Positions 29,001 to 44,000 of a stretch of DNA of 64,000 bases are shown in pieces; the stretch's first letter is position 1; the number at the start of each line of letters is the position of its first letter. The stretch comes from Siphonodentalium dalli (lineage: Eukaryota > Mollusca > Scaphopoda > Gadilida > Siphonodentaliidae). The stretch lies in contig CP136062.1 in NCBI GenBank assembly GCA_032622095.1, positions 124,001-188,000 on the forward strand, read 5' to 3'. The notes under the pieces were generated by a model. The model searched no databases. It was not told the DNA's origin and saw nothing but the letters and a program-made list of their open reading frames with translations. The position numbers and the translations under genes were made by a program.

Positions 29001-32000
29001 CTATTCTTCCGGATGGCATGCTGAGTCTATTATTATCATGATGCGATTCGAGATTAGATGCCTATTCATCCGGATGGCATGCTGAGTCTATTGTTATCAT
29101 GATGCGATTCGAGATTCGATGCCTATTCGTCCGGATGGCATGCTGAGTCTATTATTATCATGATGCGATTCGAGATTCGATGCCTATTCGTCCGGATGGC
29201 ATGCTGAGTCTATTATTATCATGATGCGATTCGAGATTTGATGCCTATTCGTGCGGATGGCATGCTGAGTCTATTATTATCATGATGCGATTCGAGATTT
29301 GATGCCTATTCGTGCGGACGGCATGCTGAGTCTATTATTATCATGATGCGATTCGAGATTCGATGCCTATTCGTGCGGATGGCATGCTGAGTCTATTATT
29401 ATCATGATGCGATTCGAGATTTGATGCCTATTCGTGCGGATGGCATGCTGAGTCTATTATTATCATGATGCTATTCGAGATTCGATGCCTATTCGTCCGG
29501 ATGGCATGCTGAGTCTATTATTATCATAATGCGATTCGAGATTTGACGCCTATTCGTCCGGGTGGCATGCTGAGTCTATTATTATCATGATGCGATTCGA
29601 GATTCGATGCCTATTCGTGCGGATTGCATGCTGAGTCTATTATTATCATGATGCGATTCGAGATTCGATGCCTATTCGTCCGGATGGCATGCTGAGTCTA
29701 TTATTATCATGATGCGATTCGAGATTTGACGCCTATTCGTCCGGATGGCATGCTGAGTCTAATATTATCATGATGCGATTCGAGATTCGATGCCTATTCG
29801 TCCGGATGGCATGCTGAGTCTATTATTATCATGATGCGATTCGAGATTTGACGCCTATTCGTCCGGATGGCATGCTGAGTCTATTATTATCATGATGCGA
29901 TTCGAGATTCGATGCCTATTCGTCCGGATGGCATGCTGAGTCTATTATTATCATGATGCGGTTCGAGATTCGATGCCTATTCGTCCGGATGGCATGCTCA
30001 GTCTATTATTATCATGATGTGATTCGAGATTTGACGCCTATTCGTCCGGATGGCATGCTGAGTCTATTATTATCATGATGCGATTCGAGATTTGACGCCT
30101 ATTCGTCCGGATGGCATGCTGAGTCTATTATTACCATGATGCGATTCGAGATTTGACGCCTATTCGTCCGGATGGCATGCTGAGTCTATTATTATCATGA
30201 TGCGATTCGAGATTCGATGCCTATTCGTCCGGATGGCATGCTGAGTCTATTATTATCATGATGCGATTCGAGATTTGACGCCTATTCGTCCGGATGGCAT
30301 GCTGAGTCTATTATTATCATGATGCGATTCGAGATTTGACGCCTATTCGTCCGGATGGCATGCTGAGTCTGTTATTATCATGATGTGATTCGAGATTTGA
30401 CGCCTATTCGTCCGGATGGCATGCTGAATCTATTATTATCATGATGCGATTCGAGATTCGATGCCTATTCGTCCGGATGGCATGCTGAGTCTATTGTTAT
30501 CATGATGCGATTCGAGATTCGATGCCTATTCGTGCGGATGGCATGCTGAGTCTATTATTATCATGATGCGATTCGAGATTCGATGCCTATTCGTCCGGAT
30601 GGCATGCTGAGTCTATTGTAGTCTGGTCAAAATGTCATTTCCTGGCAGCATGTAGGTTTTTATCATGATGCGATTCGAGATTCGATGCCTATTCTTCCGG
30701 ATGGCATGCTGAGTCTATTGTATTCTCGTAAAAATGTTATTTCCTGGCAGCATGTAGGTTTTTATCATGATGCGATTCGAGATTCGATGCCTATTCTTCC
30801 GGATGGCACGCTGAGTCTATTGTAGTCTCGTCAAAATGTCATTTCCTGGCAGCATGTAGGTTTTTATCATGATGCGATTCGAGATTTGATGCCTATTCCT
30901 CCGAATGGCATGCTGAGTCTATTGTAGTCTCGTAAAAATGTCATTTCCTGGCAGCATGTAGGTTTTTATCATGATGCGATTCGAGATTCGATGCCTATTC
31001 TTCCGGATGGCATGCTGAGTCTATTGTAGTCTCGTAAAAATGTCATTTCCTGGCAGCATGTATGTTTTTATCATGATGCGATTCGAGATTTGATGCCTAT
31101 TCTTCCGGATGGCATGCTGAGTCTATTGTAGTCTCGTCAAAATGTCATTTCCTGGCAGCATGTAGGTTTTTATCATGATGCGATTCGAGATTCGATGCCT
31201 ATTCTTCCGGATGGCATGCTGAGTCTATTGTAGTCTCGTCAAAATGTCATTTCAATGGCAGCATCTAGGTTTTTATTATGATGCGTTCGAGATTTGATGC
31301 CTATTCGTCCGGATGGCATGCTGAGTCTATTGTAGTCTCGTAAAAATGTTATTTCCTGGCAGCATGTATGTTTTTATCATGATGCGATTCGAGATTCGAT
31401 GCCTATTCTTCCGGATGGCATGCTGAGTCTATTATTATCATGATGCGATTCGAGATTAGATGCCTATTCATCCGGATGGCATGCTGAGTCTATTGTTATC
31501 ATGATGCGATTCGAGATTCGATGCCTATTCGTCCGGATGGCATGCTGAGTCTATTATTATCATGATGCGATTCGAGATTCGATGCCTATTCGTCCGGATG
31601 GCATGCTGAGTCTATTATTATCATGATGCGATTCGAGATTTGATGCCTATTCGTGCGGATGGCATGCTGAGTCTATTATTATCATGATGCGATTCGAGAT
31701 TTGATGCCTATTCGTGCGGATGGCATGCTGAGTCTATTATTATCATGATGCGATTCGAGATTCGATGCCTATTCGTGCGGATGGCATGCTGAGTCTATTA
31801 TTATCATGATGCGATTCGAGATTTGATGCCTATTCGTGCGGATGGCATGCTGAGTCTATTATTATCATGATGCTATTCGAGATTCGATGCCTATTCGTCC
31901 GGATGGCATGCTGAGTCTATTATTATCATGATGCGATTCGAGATTTGACGCCTATTCGTCCGGATGGCATGCTGAGTCTATTATTATCATGATGCGATTC

Positions 32001-35000
32001 GAGATTCGATGCCTATTCGTGCGGATTGCATGCTGAGTCTATTATTATCATGATGCGATTCGAGATTCGATGCCTATTCGTGCGGATGGCATGCTGAGTC
32101 TATTATTATCATGATGCGATTCGAGATTTGACGCCTATTCGTCCGGATGGCATGCTGAGTCTAATATTATCATGATGCGATTCGAGATTCGATGCCTATT
32201 CGTCCGGATGGCATGCTGAGTCTATTATTATCATGATGCGATTCGAGATTTGACGCCTATTCGTCCGGATGGCATGCTGAGTCTATTATTATCATGATGC
32301 GATTCGAGATTCGATGCCTATTCGTCCGGATGGCATGCTGAGTCTATTATTATCATGATGCGATTCGAGATTCGATGCCTATTCGTTCGGATGGCATGCT
32401 GAGTCTATTATTATCATGATGCGATTCGAGATTTGACGCCTATTCGTCCGGATGGCATGCTGAGTCTATTATTATCATGATGCGATTCGAGATTTGACGC
32501 CTATTCGTCCGGATGGCATGCTGAGTCTATTATTACCATGATGCGATTCGAGATTTGACGCCTATTCGTCCGGATGGCATGCTGAGTCTATTATTATCAT
32601 GATGCGATTCGAGATTCGATGCCTATTCGTCCGGATGGCATGCTGAGTCTATTATTATCATGATGCGATTCGAGATTTGACGCCTATTCGTCCGGATGGC
32701 ATGCTGAGTCTATTATTATCATGATGCGATTCGAGATTTGACGCCTATTCGTGCGGATGGCATGCTGAGTCTATTATTATCATGATGCGATTCGAGATTT
32801 GACGCATATTCGTCCGGATGGCATGCTGAGTCTGTTATTATCATGATGCGATTCGAGATTTGACGCCTATTCGTCCGGATGGCATGCTGAGTCTATTATT
32901 ATCATGATGCGATTCGAGATTCGATGCCTATTCGTCCGGATGGCATGCTGAGTCTATTATTATCATGATGCGATTCGAGATTTGACGCCTATTCGTCCGG
33001 ATGGCATGCTGAGTCTAATATTATCATGATGCGATTCGAGATTTGACGCCTATTCGTGCGGATGGCATGCTGAGTCTATTATTATCATGATGCGATTCGA
33101 GATTTGACGCATATTCGTCCGGATGGCATGCTGAGTCTGTTATTATCATGATGCGATTCGAGATTTGACGCCTATTCGTCCGGATGGCATGCTGAGTCTA
33201 TTATTATCATGATGCGATTCGAGATTCGATGCCTATTCGTCCGGATGGCATGCTGAGTCTATTATTATCATGATGCGATTCGAGATTTGATGCCTATTCA
33301 TCCGGATGGCATGCTGAGTCTATTATTATCATGATGCGATTCGAGATTCGATGCCTATTCGTCCGGATGGCATGCTGAGTCTATTATTATCAAGATGCGA
33401 TTCGAGATTCGATGCCTATTCGTCCGGATGGCAGGCTGAGTCTATTATTATCTTAATGCGATTCGAGATTTGACGCCTATTCGTCCGGATGGCATGCTGA
33501 GTCTATTATTATCATGATGCGATTCGAGATTCGATGCCTATTCGTCCGGATGGCATGCTGAGTCTGTTATTATCATGATGCGATTCGAGATTCGATGCCT
33601 ATTCGTGCGGATTGCATGCTGAGTCTATTATTATCATGATGCGATTCGAGATTTGACGCCTATTCGTCCGGATGGCATGCTGAGTCTAATATTATCATGA
33701 TGCGATTCGAGATTCGATGCCTATTCGTCCGGATGGCATGCTGAGTCTATTATTATCATGATGCGATTCGAGATTTGACGCCTATTCGTCCGGATGGCAT
33801 GCTGAGTCTAATATTATCATGATGCGATTCGAGATTCGATGCCTATTCGTCCGGATGGCATGCTGAGTCTATTATTATCATGATGCGATTCGAGATTCGA
33901 TGCCTATTCGTGCAGATGGCATGCTGAGTCTAATATTATCATGATGCGATTCGAGATTCGATGCCTATTCGTCCGGATGGCATGCTGAGTCTATTATTAT
34001 CATGATGCGATTCGAGATTTGACGCCTATTCGTCCGGATGGCATGCTGAGTCTATTATTATCATGATGCGATTCGAGATTCGATGCCTATTCGTCCGGAT
34101 GGCATGCTGAGTCTATTATTATCATGATGCGATTCGAGATTCGATGCCTATTCGTCCGGATGGCATGCTCAGTCTATTATTATCATGATGTGATTCGAGA
34201 TTTGTCGCCTATTCGTCCGGATGGCATGCTGAGTCTATTATTATCATGATGCGATTCGAGATTTGACGCCTATTCGTCCGGATGGCATGCTGAGTCTATT
34301 ATTACCATGATGCGAATCGAGATTTGACGCCTATTCGTCCGGATGGCATGCTGAGTCTATTATTATCATGATGCGATTCGAGATTCGATGCCTATTCGTC
34401 CGGATGGCATGCTGAGTCTATTATTATCATGATGCGATTCGAGATTTGACGCCTATTCGTCCGGATGGCATGCTGAGTCTATTATTATCATGATGCGATT
34501 CGAGATTTGACGCCTATTCGTCCGGATGGCATGCTGAGTCTGTTATTATCATGATGTGATTCGAGATTTGACGCCTATTCGTCCGGATGGCATGCTGAAT
34601 CTATTATTATCATGATGCGATTCGAGATTCGATGCCTATTCGTCCGGATGGCATGCTGAGTCTATTGTTATCATGATGCGATTCGAGATTCGATGCCTAT
34701 TCGTGCGGATGGCATGCTGAGTCTATTATTATCATGATGCGATTCGAGATTCGATGCCTATTCGTCCGGATGGCATGCTGAGTCTATTGTAGTCTGGTCA
34801 AAATGTCAGTTCCTGGCAGCATGTAGGTTTTTATCATGATGCGATTCGAGATTCGATGCCTATTCTTCCGGATGGCATGCTGAGTCTATTGTATTCTCGT
34901 AAAAATGTTATTTCCTGGCAGCATGTAGGTTTTTATCATGATGCGATTCGAGATTCGATGCCTATTCTTCCGGATGGCACGCTGAGTCTATTGTAGTCTC

Positions 35001-38000
35001 GTCAAAATGTCATTTCCTGGCAGCATGTAGGTTTTTATCATGATGCGATTCGAGATTTGATGCCTATTCCTCCGAATGGCATGCTGAGTCTATTGTAGTC
35101 TCGTAAAAATGTCATTTCCTGGCAGCATGTAGGTTTTTATCATGATGCGATTCGAGATTCGATGCCTATTCTTCCGGATGGCATGCTGAGTCTATTGTAG
35201 TCTCGTAAAAATGTCATTTCCTGGCAGCATGTATGTTTTTATCATGATGCGATTCGAGATTTGATGCCTATTCTTCCGGATGGCATGCTGAGTCTATTGT
35301 AGTCTCGTCAAAATGTCATTTCCTGGCAGCATGTAGGTTTTTATCATGATGCGATTCGAGATTCGATGCCTATTCTTCCGGATGGCATGCTGAGTCTATT
35401 GTAGTCTCGTCAAAATGTCATTTCAATGGCAGCATCTAGGTTTTTATTATGATGCGTTCGAGATTTGATGCCTATTCGTCCGGATGGCATGCTGAGTCTA
35501 TTGTAGTCTCGTAAAAATGTTATTTCCTGGCAGCATGTATGTTTTTATCATGATGCGATTCGAGATTCGATGCCTATTCTTCCGGATGGCATGCTGAGTC
35601 TATTATTATCATGATGCGATTCGAGATTAGATGCCTATTCATCCGGATGGCATGCTGAGTCTATTGTTATCATGATGCGATTCGAGATTCGATGCCTATT
35701 CGTCCGGATGGCATGCTGAGTCTATTATTATCATGATGCGATTCGAGATTTGATGCCTATTCGTGCGGATGGCATGCTGAGTCTATTATTATCATGATGC
35801 GATTCGAGATTTGATGCCTATTCGTGCGGATGGCATGCTGAGTCTATTATTATCATGATGCGATTCGAGATTCGATGCCTATTCGTGCGGATGGCATGCT
35901 GAGTCTATTATTATCATGATGCGATTCGAGATTTGATGCCTATTCGTGCGGATGGCATGCTGAGTCTATTATTATCATGATGCTATTCGAGATTCGATGC
36001 CTATTCGTCCGGATGGCATGCTGAGTCTATTATTATCATGATGCGATTCGAGATTTGACGCCTATTCGTCCGGATGGCATGCTGAGTCTATTATTATCAT
36101 GATGCGATTCGAGATTTGACGCCTATTCGTCCGGATGGCATGCTGAGTCTATTATTATCATGATGCGATTCGAGATTCGATGCCTATTCGTGCGGATTGC
36201 ATGCTGAGTCTATTATTATCATGATGCGATTCGAGATTCGATGCCTATTCGTGCGGATGGCATGCTGAGTCTATTATTATCATGATGCGATTCGAGATTT
36301 GACGCCTATTCGTCCGGATGGCATGCTGAGTCTAATATTATCATGATGCGATTCGAGATTCGATGCCTATTCGTCCGGATGGCATGCTGAGTCTATTATT
36401 ATCATGATGCGTTTCGAGATTTGACGCCTATTCGTCCGGATGGCATGCTGAGTCTATTATTATCATGATGCGATTCGAGATTCGATGCCTATTCGTCCGG
36501 ATGGCATGCTGAGTCTATTATTATCATGATGCGATTCGAGATTCGATGCCTATTCGTTCGGATGGCATGCTGAGTCTATTATTATCATGATGCGATTCGA
36601 GATTTGACGCCTATTCGTCCGGATGGCATGCTGAGTCTATTATTATCATGATGCGATTCGAGATTTGACGCCTATTCGTCCGGATGGCATGCTGAGTCTA
36701 TTATTACCATGATGCGATTCGAGATTTGACGCCTATTCGTCCGGATGGCATGCTGAGTCTATTATTATCATGATGCGATTCGAGATTCGATGCCTATTCG
36801 TCCGGATGGCATGTTGAGTCTATTATTATCATGATGCGATTCGAGATTTGACGCCTATTCGTCCGGATGGCATGCTGAGTCTATTATTATCATGATGCGA
36901 TTCGAGATTTGACGCCTATTCGTCCGGATGGCATGCTGAGTCTGTTATTATCATGATGCGATTCGAGATTTGACGCCTATTCGTCCGGATGGCATGCTGA
37001 GTCTATTATTATCATGATGCGATTCGAGATTCGATGCCTATTCGTCCGGATGGCATGCTGAGTCTATTATTATCATGATGCGATTCGAGATTTGATGCCT
37101 ATTCGTCCGGATGGCATGCTGAGTCTATTATTATCATGATGCGATTCGAGATTCGATGCCTATTCGTCCGGATGGCATGCTGAGTCTATTATTATCAAGA
37201 TGCGATTCGAGATTCGATGCCTATTCGTCCGGATGGCAGGCTGAGTCTATTATTATCATAATGCGATTCGAGATTTGACGCCTATTCGTCCGGATGGCAT
37301 GCTGAGTCTATTATTATCATGATGCGATTCGAGATTCGATGCCTATTCGTGCGGATTGCATGCTGAGTCTATTATTATCATGATGCGATTCGAGATTCGA
37401 TGCCTATTCGTCCGGATGGCATGCTGAGTCTATTATTATCATGATGCGATTCGAGATTTGACGCCTATTCGTCCGGATGGCATGCTGAGTCTATTATTAT
37501 CATGATGCGATTCGAGATTCGATGCCTATTCGTCCGGATGGCATGCTGAGTCTATTATTATCATGATGCGATTCGAGATTTGACGCCTATTCGTCCGGAT
37601 GGCATGCTGAGTCTATTATTATCATGATGTGATTCGAGATTTGACGCCTATTCGTCCGGATGGCATGCTGAGTCTATTATTATCATGATGCGATTCGAGA
37701 TTCGATGCCTATTCGTCCGGATGGCATGCTGAGTCTATTATTATCATGATGCGATTCGAGATTCGATGCCTATTCGTCCGGATGGCATGCTGAGTCTATT
37801 ATTATCATGATGCGATTCGAGATTCGATGCCTATTCGTCCGGATGGCATGCTGAGTCTATTATTATCATGATGCGATTCGAGATTCGATGCCTATTCGTC
37901 CGGATGGCATGCTCAGTCTATTATTATCATGATGTGATTCGAGATTTGACGCCTATTCGTCCGGATGGCATGCTGAGTCTATTATTATCATGATGCGATT

Positions 38001-41000
38001 CGAGATTCGATGCCTATTCGTCCGGATGGCATGCTCAGTCTATTATTATCATGATGTGATTCGAGATTTGACGCCTATTCGTCCGGATGGCATGCTGAGT
38101 CTATTATTACCATGATGCGATTCGAGATTTGACGCCTATTCGTCCGGATGGCATGCTGAGTCTATTATTATCATGATGCGATTCGAGATTCGATGCCTAT
38201 TCGTGCGGATTGCATGCTGAGTCTATTATTATCATGATGCGATTCGAGATTTGATGCCTATTCGTCCGGATGGCATGCTCAGTCTATTATTATCATGATG
38301 TGATTCGAGATTTGATGCCTATTCGTCCGGATGGCATGCTCAGTCTATTATTATCATGATGTGATTCGAGATTTGATGCCTATTCGTCCGGATGGCATGC
38401 TGAGTCTATTATTATCATGATGCGATTCGAGATTTGACGCCTATTCGTCCGGATGGCATGCTGAGTCTAATATTATCATGATGCGATTCGAGATTCGATG
38501 CCTATTCGTCCGGATGGCATGCTGAGTCTATTATTATCATGATGCGATTCGAGATTTGACGCCTATTCGTCCGGATGGCATGCTGAGTCTATTATTATTA
38601 TCATGATGCGATTCGAGATTCGATGCCTATTCGTCCGGATGGCATGCTGAGTCTATTATTATCATGATGCGATTCGAGATTCGATGCCTATTCGTCCGGA
38701 TGGCATGCTCAGTCTATTATTATCATGATGTGATTCGAGATTTGACGCCTATTCGTCCGGATGGCATGCTGAGTCTATTATTATCATGATGCGATTCGAG
38801 ATTTGACGCCTATTCGTCCGGATGGCATGCTGAGTCTATTATTACCATGATGCGATTCGAGATTTGACGCCTATTCGTCCGGATGGCATGCTGAGTCTAT
38901 TATTATCATGATGCGATTCGAGATTCGATGCCTATTCGTCCGGATGGCATGCTGAGTCTATTATTATCATGATGCGATTCGAGATTTGACGCCTATTCGT
39001 CCGGATGGCATGCTGAGTCTATTATTATCATGATGCGATTCGAGATTTGACGCCTATTCGTCCGGATGGCATGCTGAGTCTGTTATTATCATGATGCGAT
39101 TCGAGATTTGACGCCTATTCGTCCGGATGGCATGCTGAATCTATTATTATCATGATGCGATTCGAGATTCGATGCCTATTCGCCCGGATGGCATGCTGAG
39201 TCTATTGTTATCATGATGCGATTCGAGAGTCGATGCCTATTCGTGCGGATGGCATGCTGAGTCTATTATTATCATGATGCGATTCGAGATTCGATGCCTA
39301 TTCGTCCGGATGGCATGCTGAGTCTATTGTAGTCTGGTCAAAATGTCATTTCCTGGCAGCATGTATGTTTTTATCATGATGCGATTCGAGATTTGATGCC
39401 TATTCTTCCGGATGGCATGCTGAGTCTATTGTAGTCTCGTCAAAATGTCATTTCCTGGCAGCATGTAGGTTTTTATCATGATGCGATTCGAGATTCGATG
39501 CCTATTCTTCCGGATGGCATGCTGAGTCTATTGTAGTCTCGTCAAAATGTCATTTCAATGGCAGCATCTAGGTTTTTATTATGATGCGTTCGAGATTTGA
39601 TGCCTGAGTCTATTATTATCATGATGCGATTCGAGATTTGACGCCTATTCGTCCGGATGGCATGCTGAGTCTATTATTATCATGATGCGATTCGAGATTT
39701 GACGCCTATTCGTCCGGATGGCATGCTGAGTCTGTTATTATCATGATGCGATTCGAGATTTGACGCCTATTCGTCCGGATGGCATGCTGAATCTATTATT
39801 ATCATGATGCGATTCGAGATTCGATGCCTATTCGCCCGGATGGCATGCTGAGTCTATTGTTATCATGATGCGATTCGAGAGTCGATGCCTATTCGTGCGG
39901 ATGGCATGCTGAGTCTATTATTATCATGATGCGATTCGAGATTCGATGCCTATTCGTCCGGATGGCATGCTGAGTCTATTGTAGTCTGGTCAAAATGTCA
40001 TTTCCTGGCAGCATGTAGGTTTTTATCATGATGCGATTCGAGATTCGATGCCTATTCTTCCGGATGGCATGCTGAGTCTATTGTAGTCTCGTCAAAATGT
40101 CATTTCAATGGCAGCATCTAGGTTTTTATTATGATGCGTTCGAGATTTGATGCCTATTCGTCCGGATGGCATGCTGAGTCTATTGTAGTCTCGTAAAAAT
40201 GTTATTTCCTGGCAGCATGTATGTTTTTATCATGATGCGATTCGAGATTCGATGCCTATTCTTCCGGATGGCATGCTGAGTCTATTATTATCATGATGCG
40301 ATTCGAGATTAGATGCCTATTCATCCGGATGGCATGCTGAGTCTATTGTTATCATGATGCGATTCGAGATTCGATGCCTATTCGTCCGGATGGCATGCTG
40401 AGTCTATTATTATCATGATGCGATTCGAGATTCGATGCCTATTCGTCCGGATGGCATGCTGAGTCTATTATTATCATGATGCGATTCGAGATTTGATGCC
40501 TATTCGTGCGGATGGCATGCTGAGTCTATTATTATCATGATGTGATTCGAGATTTGACGCCTATTCGTCCGGATGGCATGCTGAGTCTATTATTATCATG
40601 ATGCGATTCGAGATTTGACGCCTATTCGTCCGGATGGCATGCTGAGTCTATTATTACCATGATGCGATTCGAGATTTGACGCCTATTCGTCCGGATGGCA
40701 TGCTGAGTCTATTATTATCATGATGCGATTCGAGATTCGATGCCTATTCGTCCGGATGGCATGCTGAGTCTATTATTATCATGATGCGATTCGAGATTTG
40801 ACGCCTATTCGTCCGGATGGCATGCTGAGTCTATTATTATCATGATGCGATTCGAGATTTGACGCCTATTCGTCCGGATGGCATGCTGAGTCTGTTATTA
40901 TCATGATGCGATTCGAGATTTGACGCCTATTCGTCCGGATGGCATGCTGAATCTATTATTATCATGATGCGATTCGAGATTCGATGCCTATTCGTCCGGA

Positions 41001-44000
41001 TGGCATGCTGAGTCTATTGTTATCATGATGCGATTCGAGATTCGATGCCTATTCGTTCGGATGGCATGCTGAGTCTATTATTATCATGATGCGATTCGAG
41101 ATTCGATGCCTATTCGTCCGGATGGCATGCTGAGTCTATTGTAGTCTGGTCAAAATGTCATTTCCTGGCAGCATGTAGGTTTTTATCATGATGCGATTCG
41201 AGATTCGATGCCTATTCTTCCGGATGGCATGCTGAGTCTATTGTAGTCTCGTCAAAATGTCATTTCAATGGCAGCATCTAGGTTTTTATTATGATGCGTT
41301 CGAGATTTGATGCCTATTCGTCCGGATGGCATGCTGAGTCTATTGTAGTCTCGTAAAAATGTTATTTCCTGGCAGCATGTATGTTTTTATCATGATGCGA
41401 TTCGAGATTCGATGCCTATTCTTCCGGATGGCATGCTGAGTCTATTATTATCATGATGCGATTCGAGATTAGATGCCTATTCATCCGGATGGCATGCTGA
41501 GTCTATTGTTATCATGATGCGATTCGAGATTCGATGCCTATTCGTCCGGATGGCATGCTGAGTCTATTATTATCATGATGCGATTCGAGATTCGATTCAT
41601 ATTCGTCCGGATGGCATGCTGAGTCTATTATTATCATGATGCGATTCGAGATTTGATGCCTATTCGTGCGGATGGCATGCTGAGTCTATTATTATCATGA
41701 TGCGATTCGAGATTTGATGCCTATTCGTGCGGATGGCATGCTGAGTCTATTATTATCATGATGCGATTCGAGATTCGATGCCTATTCGTGCGGATGGCAT
41801 GCTGAGTCTATTATTATCATGATGCGATTCGAGATTTGACGCCTATTCGTGCGGATGGCATGCTGAGTCTATTATTATCATGATGCTATTCGAGATTCGA
41901 TGCCTATTCGTCCGGATGGCATGCTGAGTCTATTATTATCATGATGCGATTCGAGATTTGACGCCTATTCGTCCGGATGGCATGCTGAGTCTATTATTAT
42001 CATGATGCGATTCGAGATTCGATGCCTATTCGTGCGGATTGCATGCTGAGTCTATTATTATCATGATGCGATTCGAGATTCGATGCCTATTCGTGCGGAT
42101 GGCATGCTGAGTCTATTATTATCATGATGCGATTCGAGATTTGACGCCTATTCGTCCGGATGGCATGCTGAGTCTAATATTATCATGATGCGATTCGAGA
42201 TTCGATGCCTATTCGTCCGGATGGCATGCTGAGTCTATTATTATCATGATGCGATTCGAGATTTGACGCCTATTCGTCCGGATGGCATGCTGAGTCTATT
42301 ATTATCATGATGCGATTCGAGATTCGATGCCTATTCGTCCGGATGGCATGCTGAGTCTATTATTATCATGATGCGATTCGAGATTCGATGCCTATTCGTC
42401 CGGATGGCATGCTGAGTCTATTATTATCATGATGCGATTCGAGATTTGACGCCTATTCGTCCGGATGGCATGCTGAGTCTATTATTATCATGATGCGATT
42501 CGAGATTTGACGCCTATTCGTCCGGATGGCATGCTGAATCTATTATTACCATGATGCGATTCGAGATTTGACGCCTATTCGTCCGGATGGCATGCTGAGT
42601 CTATTATTATCATGATGCGATTCGAGATTCGATGCCTATTCGTCCGGATGGCATGCTGAGTCTATTATTATCATGATGCGATTCGAGATTTGACGCCTAT
42701 TCGTCCGGATGGCATGCTGAGTCTATTATTATCATGATGCGATTCGAGATTTGACGCCTATTCGTCCGGATGGCATGCTGAGTCTGTTATTATCATGATG
42801 CGATTCGAGATTTGACGCCTATTCGTCCGGATGGCATGCTGAGTCTATTATTATCATGATGCGATTCGAGATTCGATGCCTATTCGTCCGGATGGCATGC
42901 TGAGTCTATTATTATCATGATGCGATTCGAGATTTGATGCCTATTCGTCCGGATGGCATGCTGAGTCTATTATTATCATGATGCGATTCGAGATTCGATG
43001 CCTATTCGTCCGGATGGCATGCTGAGTCTATTATTATCAAGATGCGATTCGAGATTCGATGCCTATTCGTCCGGATGGCAGGCTGAGTCTATTATTATCA
43101 TGATGCGATTCGAGATTTGACGCCTATTCGTCCGGATGGCATGCTGAGTCTATTATTATCATGATGCGATTCGAGATTCGATGCCTATTCGTCCGGATGG
43201 CATGCTGAGTCTATTATTATCATGATGCGATTCGAGATTCGATGCCTATTCGTCCGGATGGCATGCTGAGTCTATTATTATCATGATGCGATTCGAGATT
43301 TGATGCCTATTCGTCCGGATATCATGCTGAGTCTATTATTATCATGATGTGATTCGAGATTCGATGCCTATTCGTCCGGATGGCATGCTGAGTCTATTAT
43401 TATCATGATGCGATTCGAGATTCGATGCCTATTCGTCCGGATGGCATGCTGAGTCTATTATTATCATGATGTGAGTCGAGATTTGATGCCTATTCGTCCG
43501 GATGGCATGCTGAGTCTATTATTATCATGATGTGAGTCGAGATTCGATGCCTATTCGTCCGGATGGCATGCTGAGTCTATTATTATCATGATGCGATTCG
43601 AGATTCGATGCCTATTCGTCCGGATGGCATGCTGAGTCTATTGTTATCATGATGCGATTCGAGATTTGACGCCTATTCGTCCGGATGGCATGCTGAGTCT
43701 ATTATTATCATGATGCGATTCGAGATTCGATGCCTATTCGTGCGGATTGCATGCTGAGTCTATTATTATCATGATGCGATTCGAGATTCGATGCCTATTC
43801 GTGCGGATGGCATGCTGAGTCTATTATTATCATGATGCGATTCGAGATTTGACGCCTATTCGTCCGGATGGCATGCTGAGTCTAATATTATCATGATGCG
43901 ATTCGAGATTCGATACCTATTCGTCCGGATGGCATGCTGAGTCTATTGTAGTCTGGTCAAAATGTCATTTCCTGGCAGCATGTAGGTTTTTATCATGATG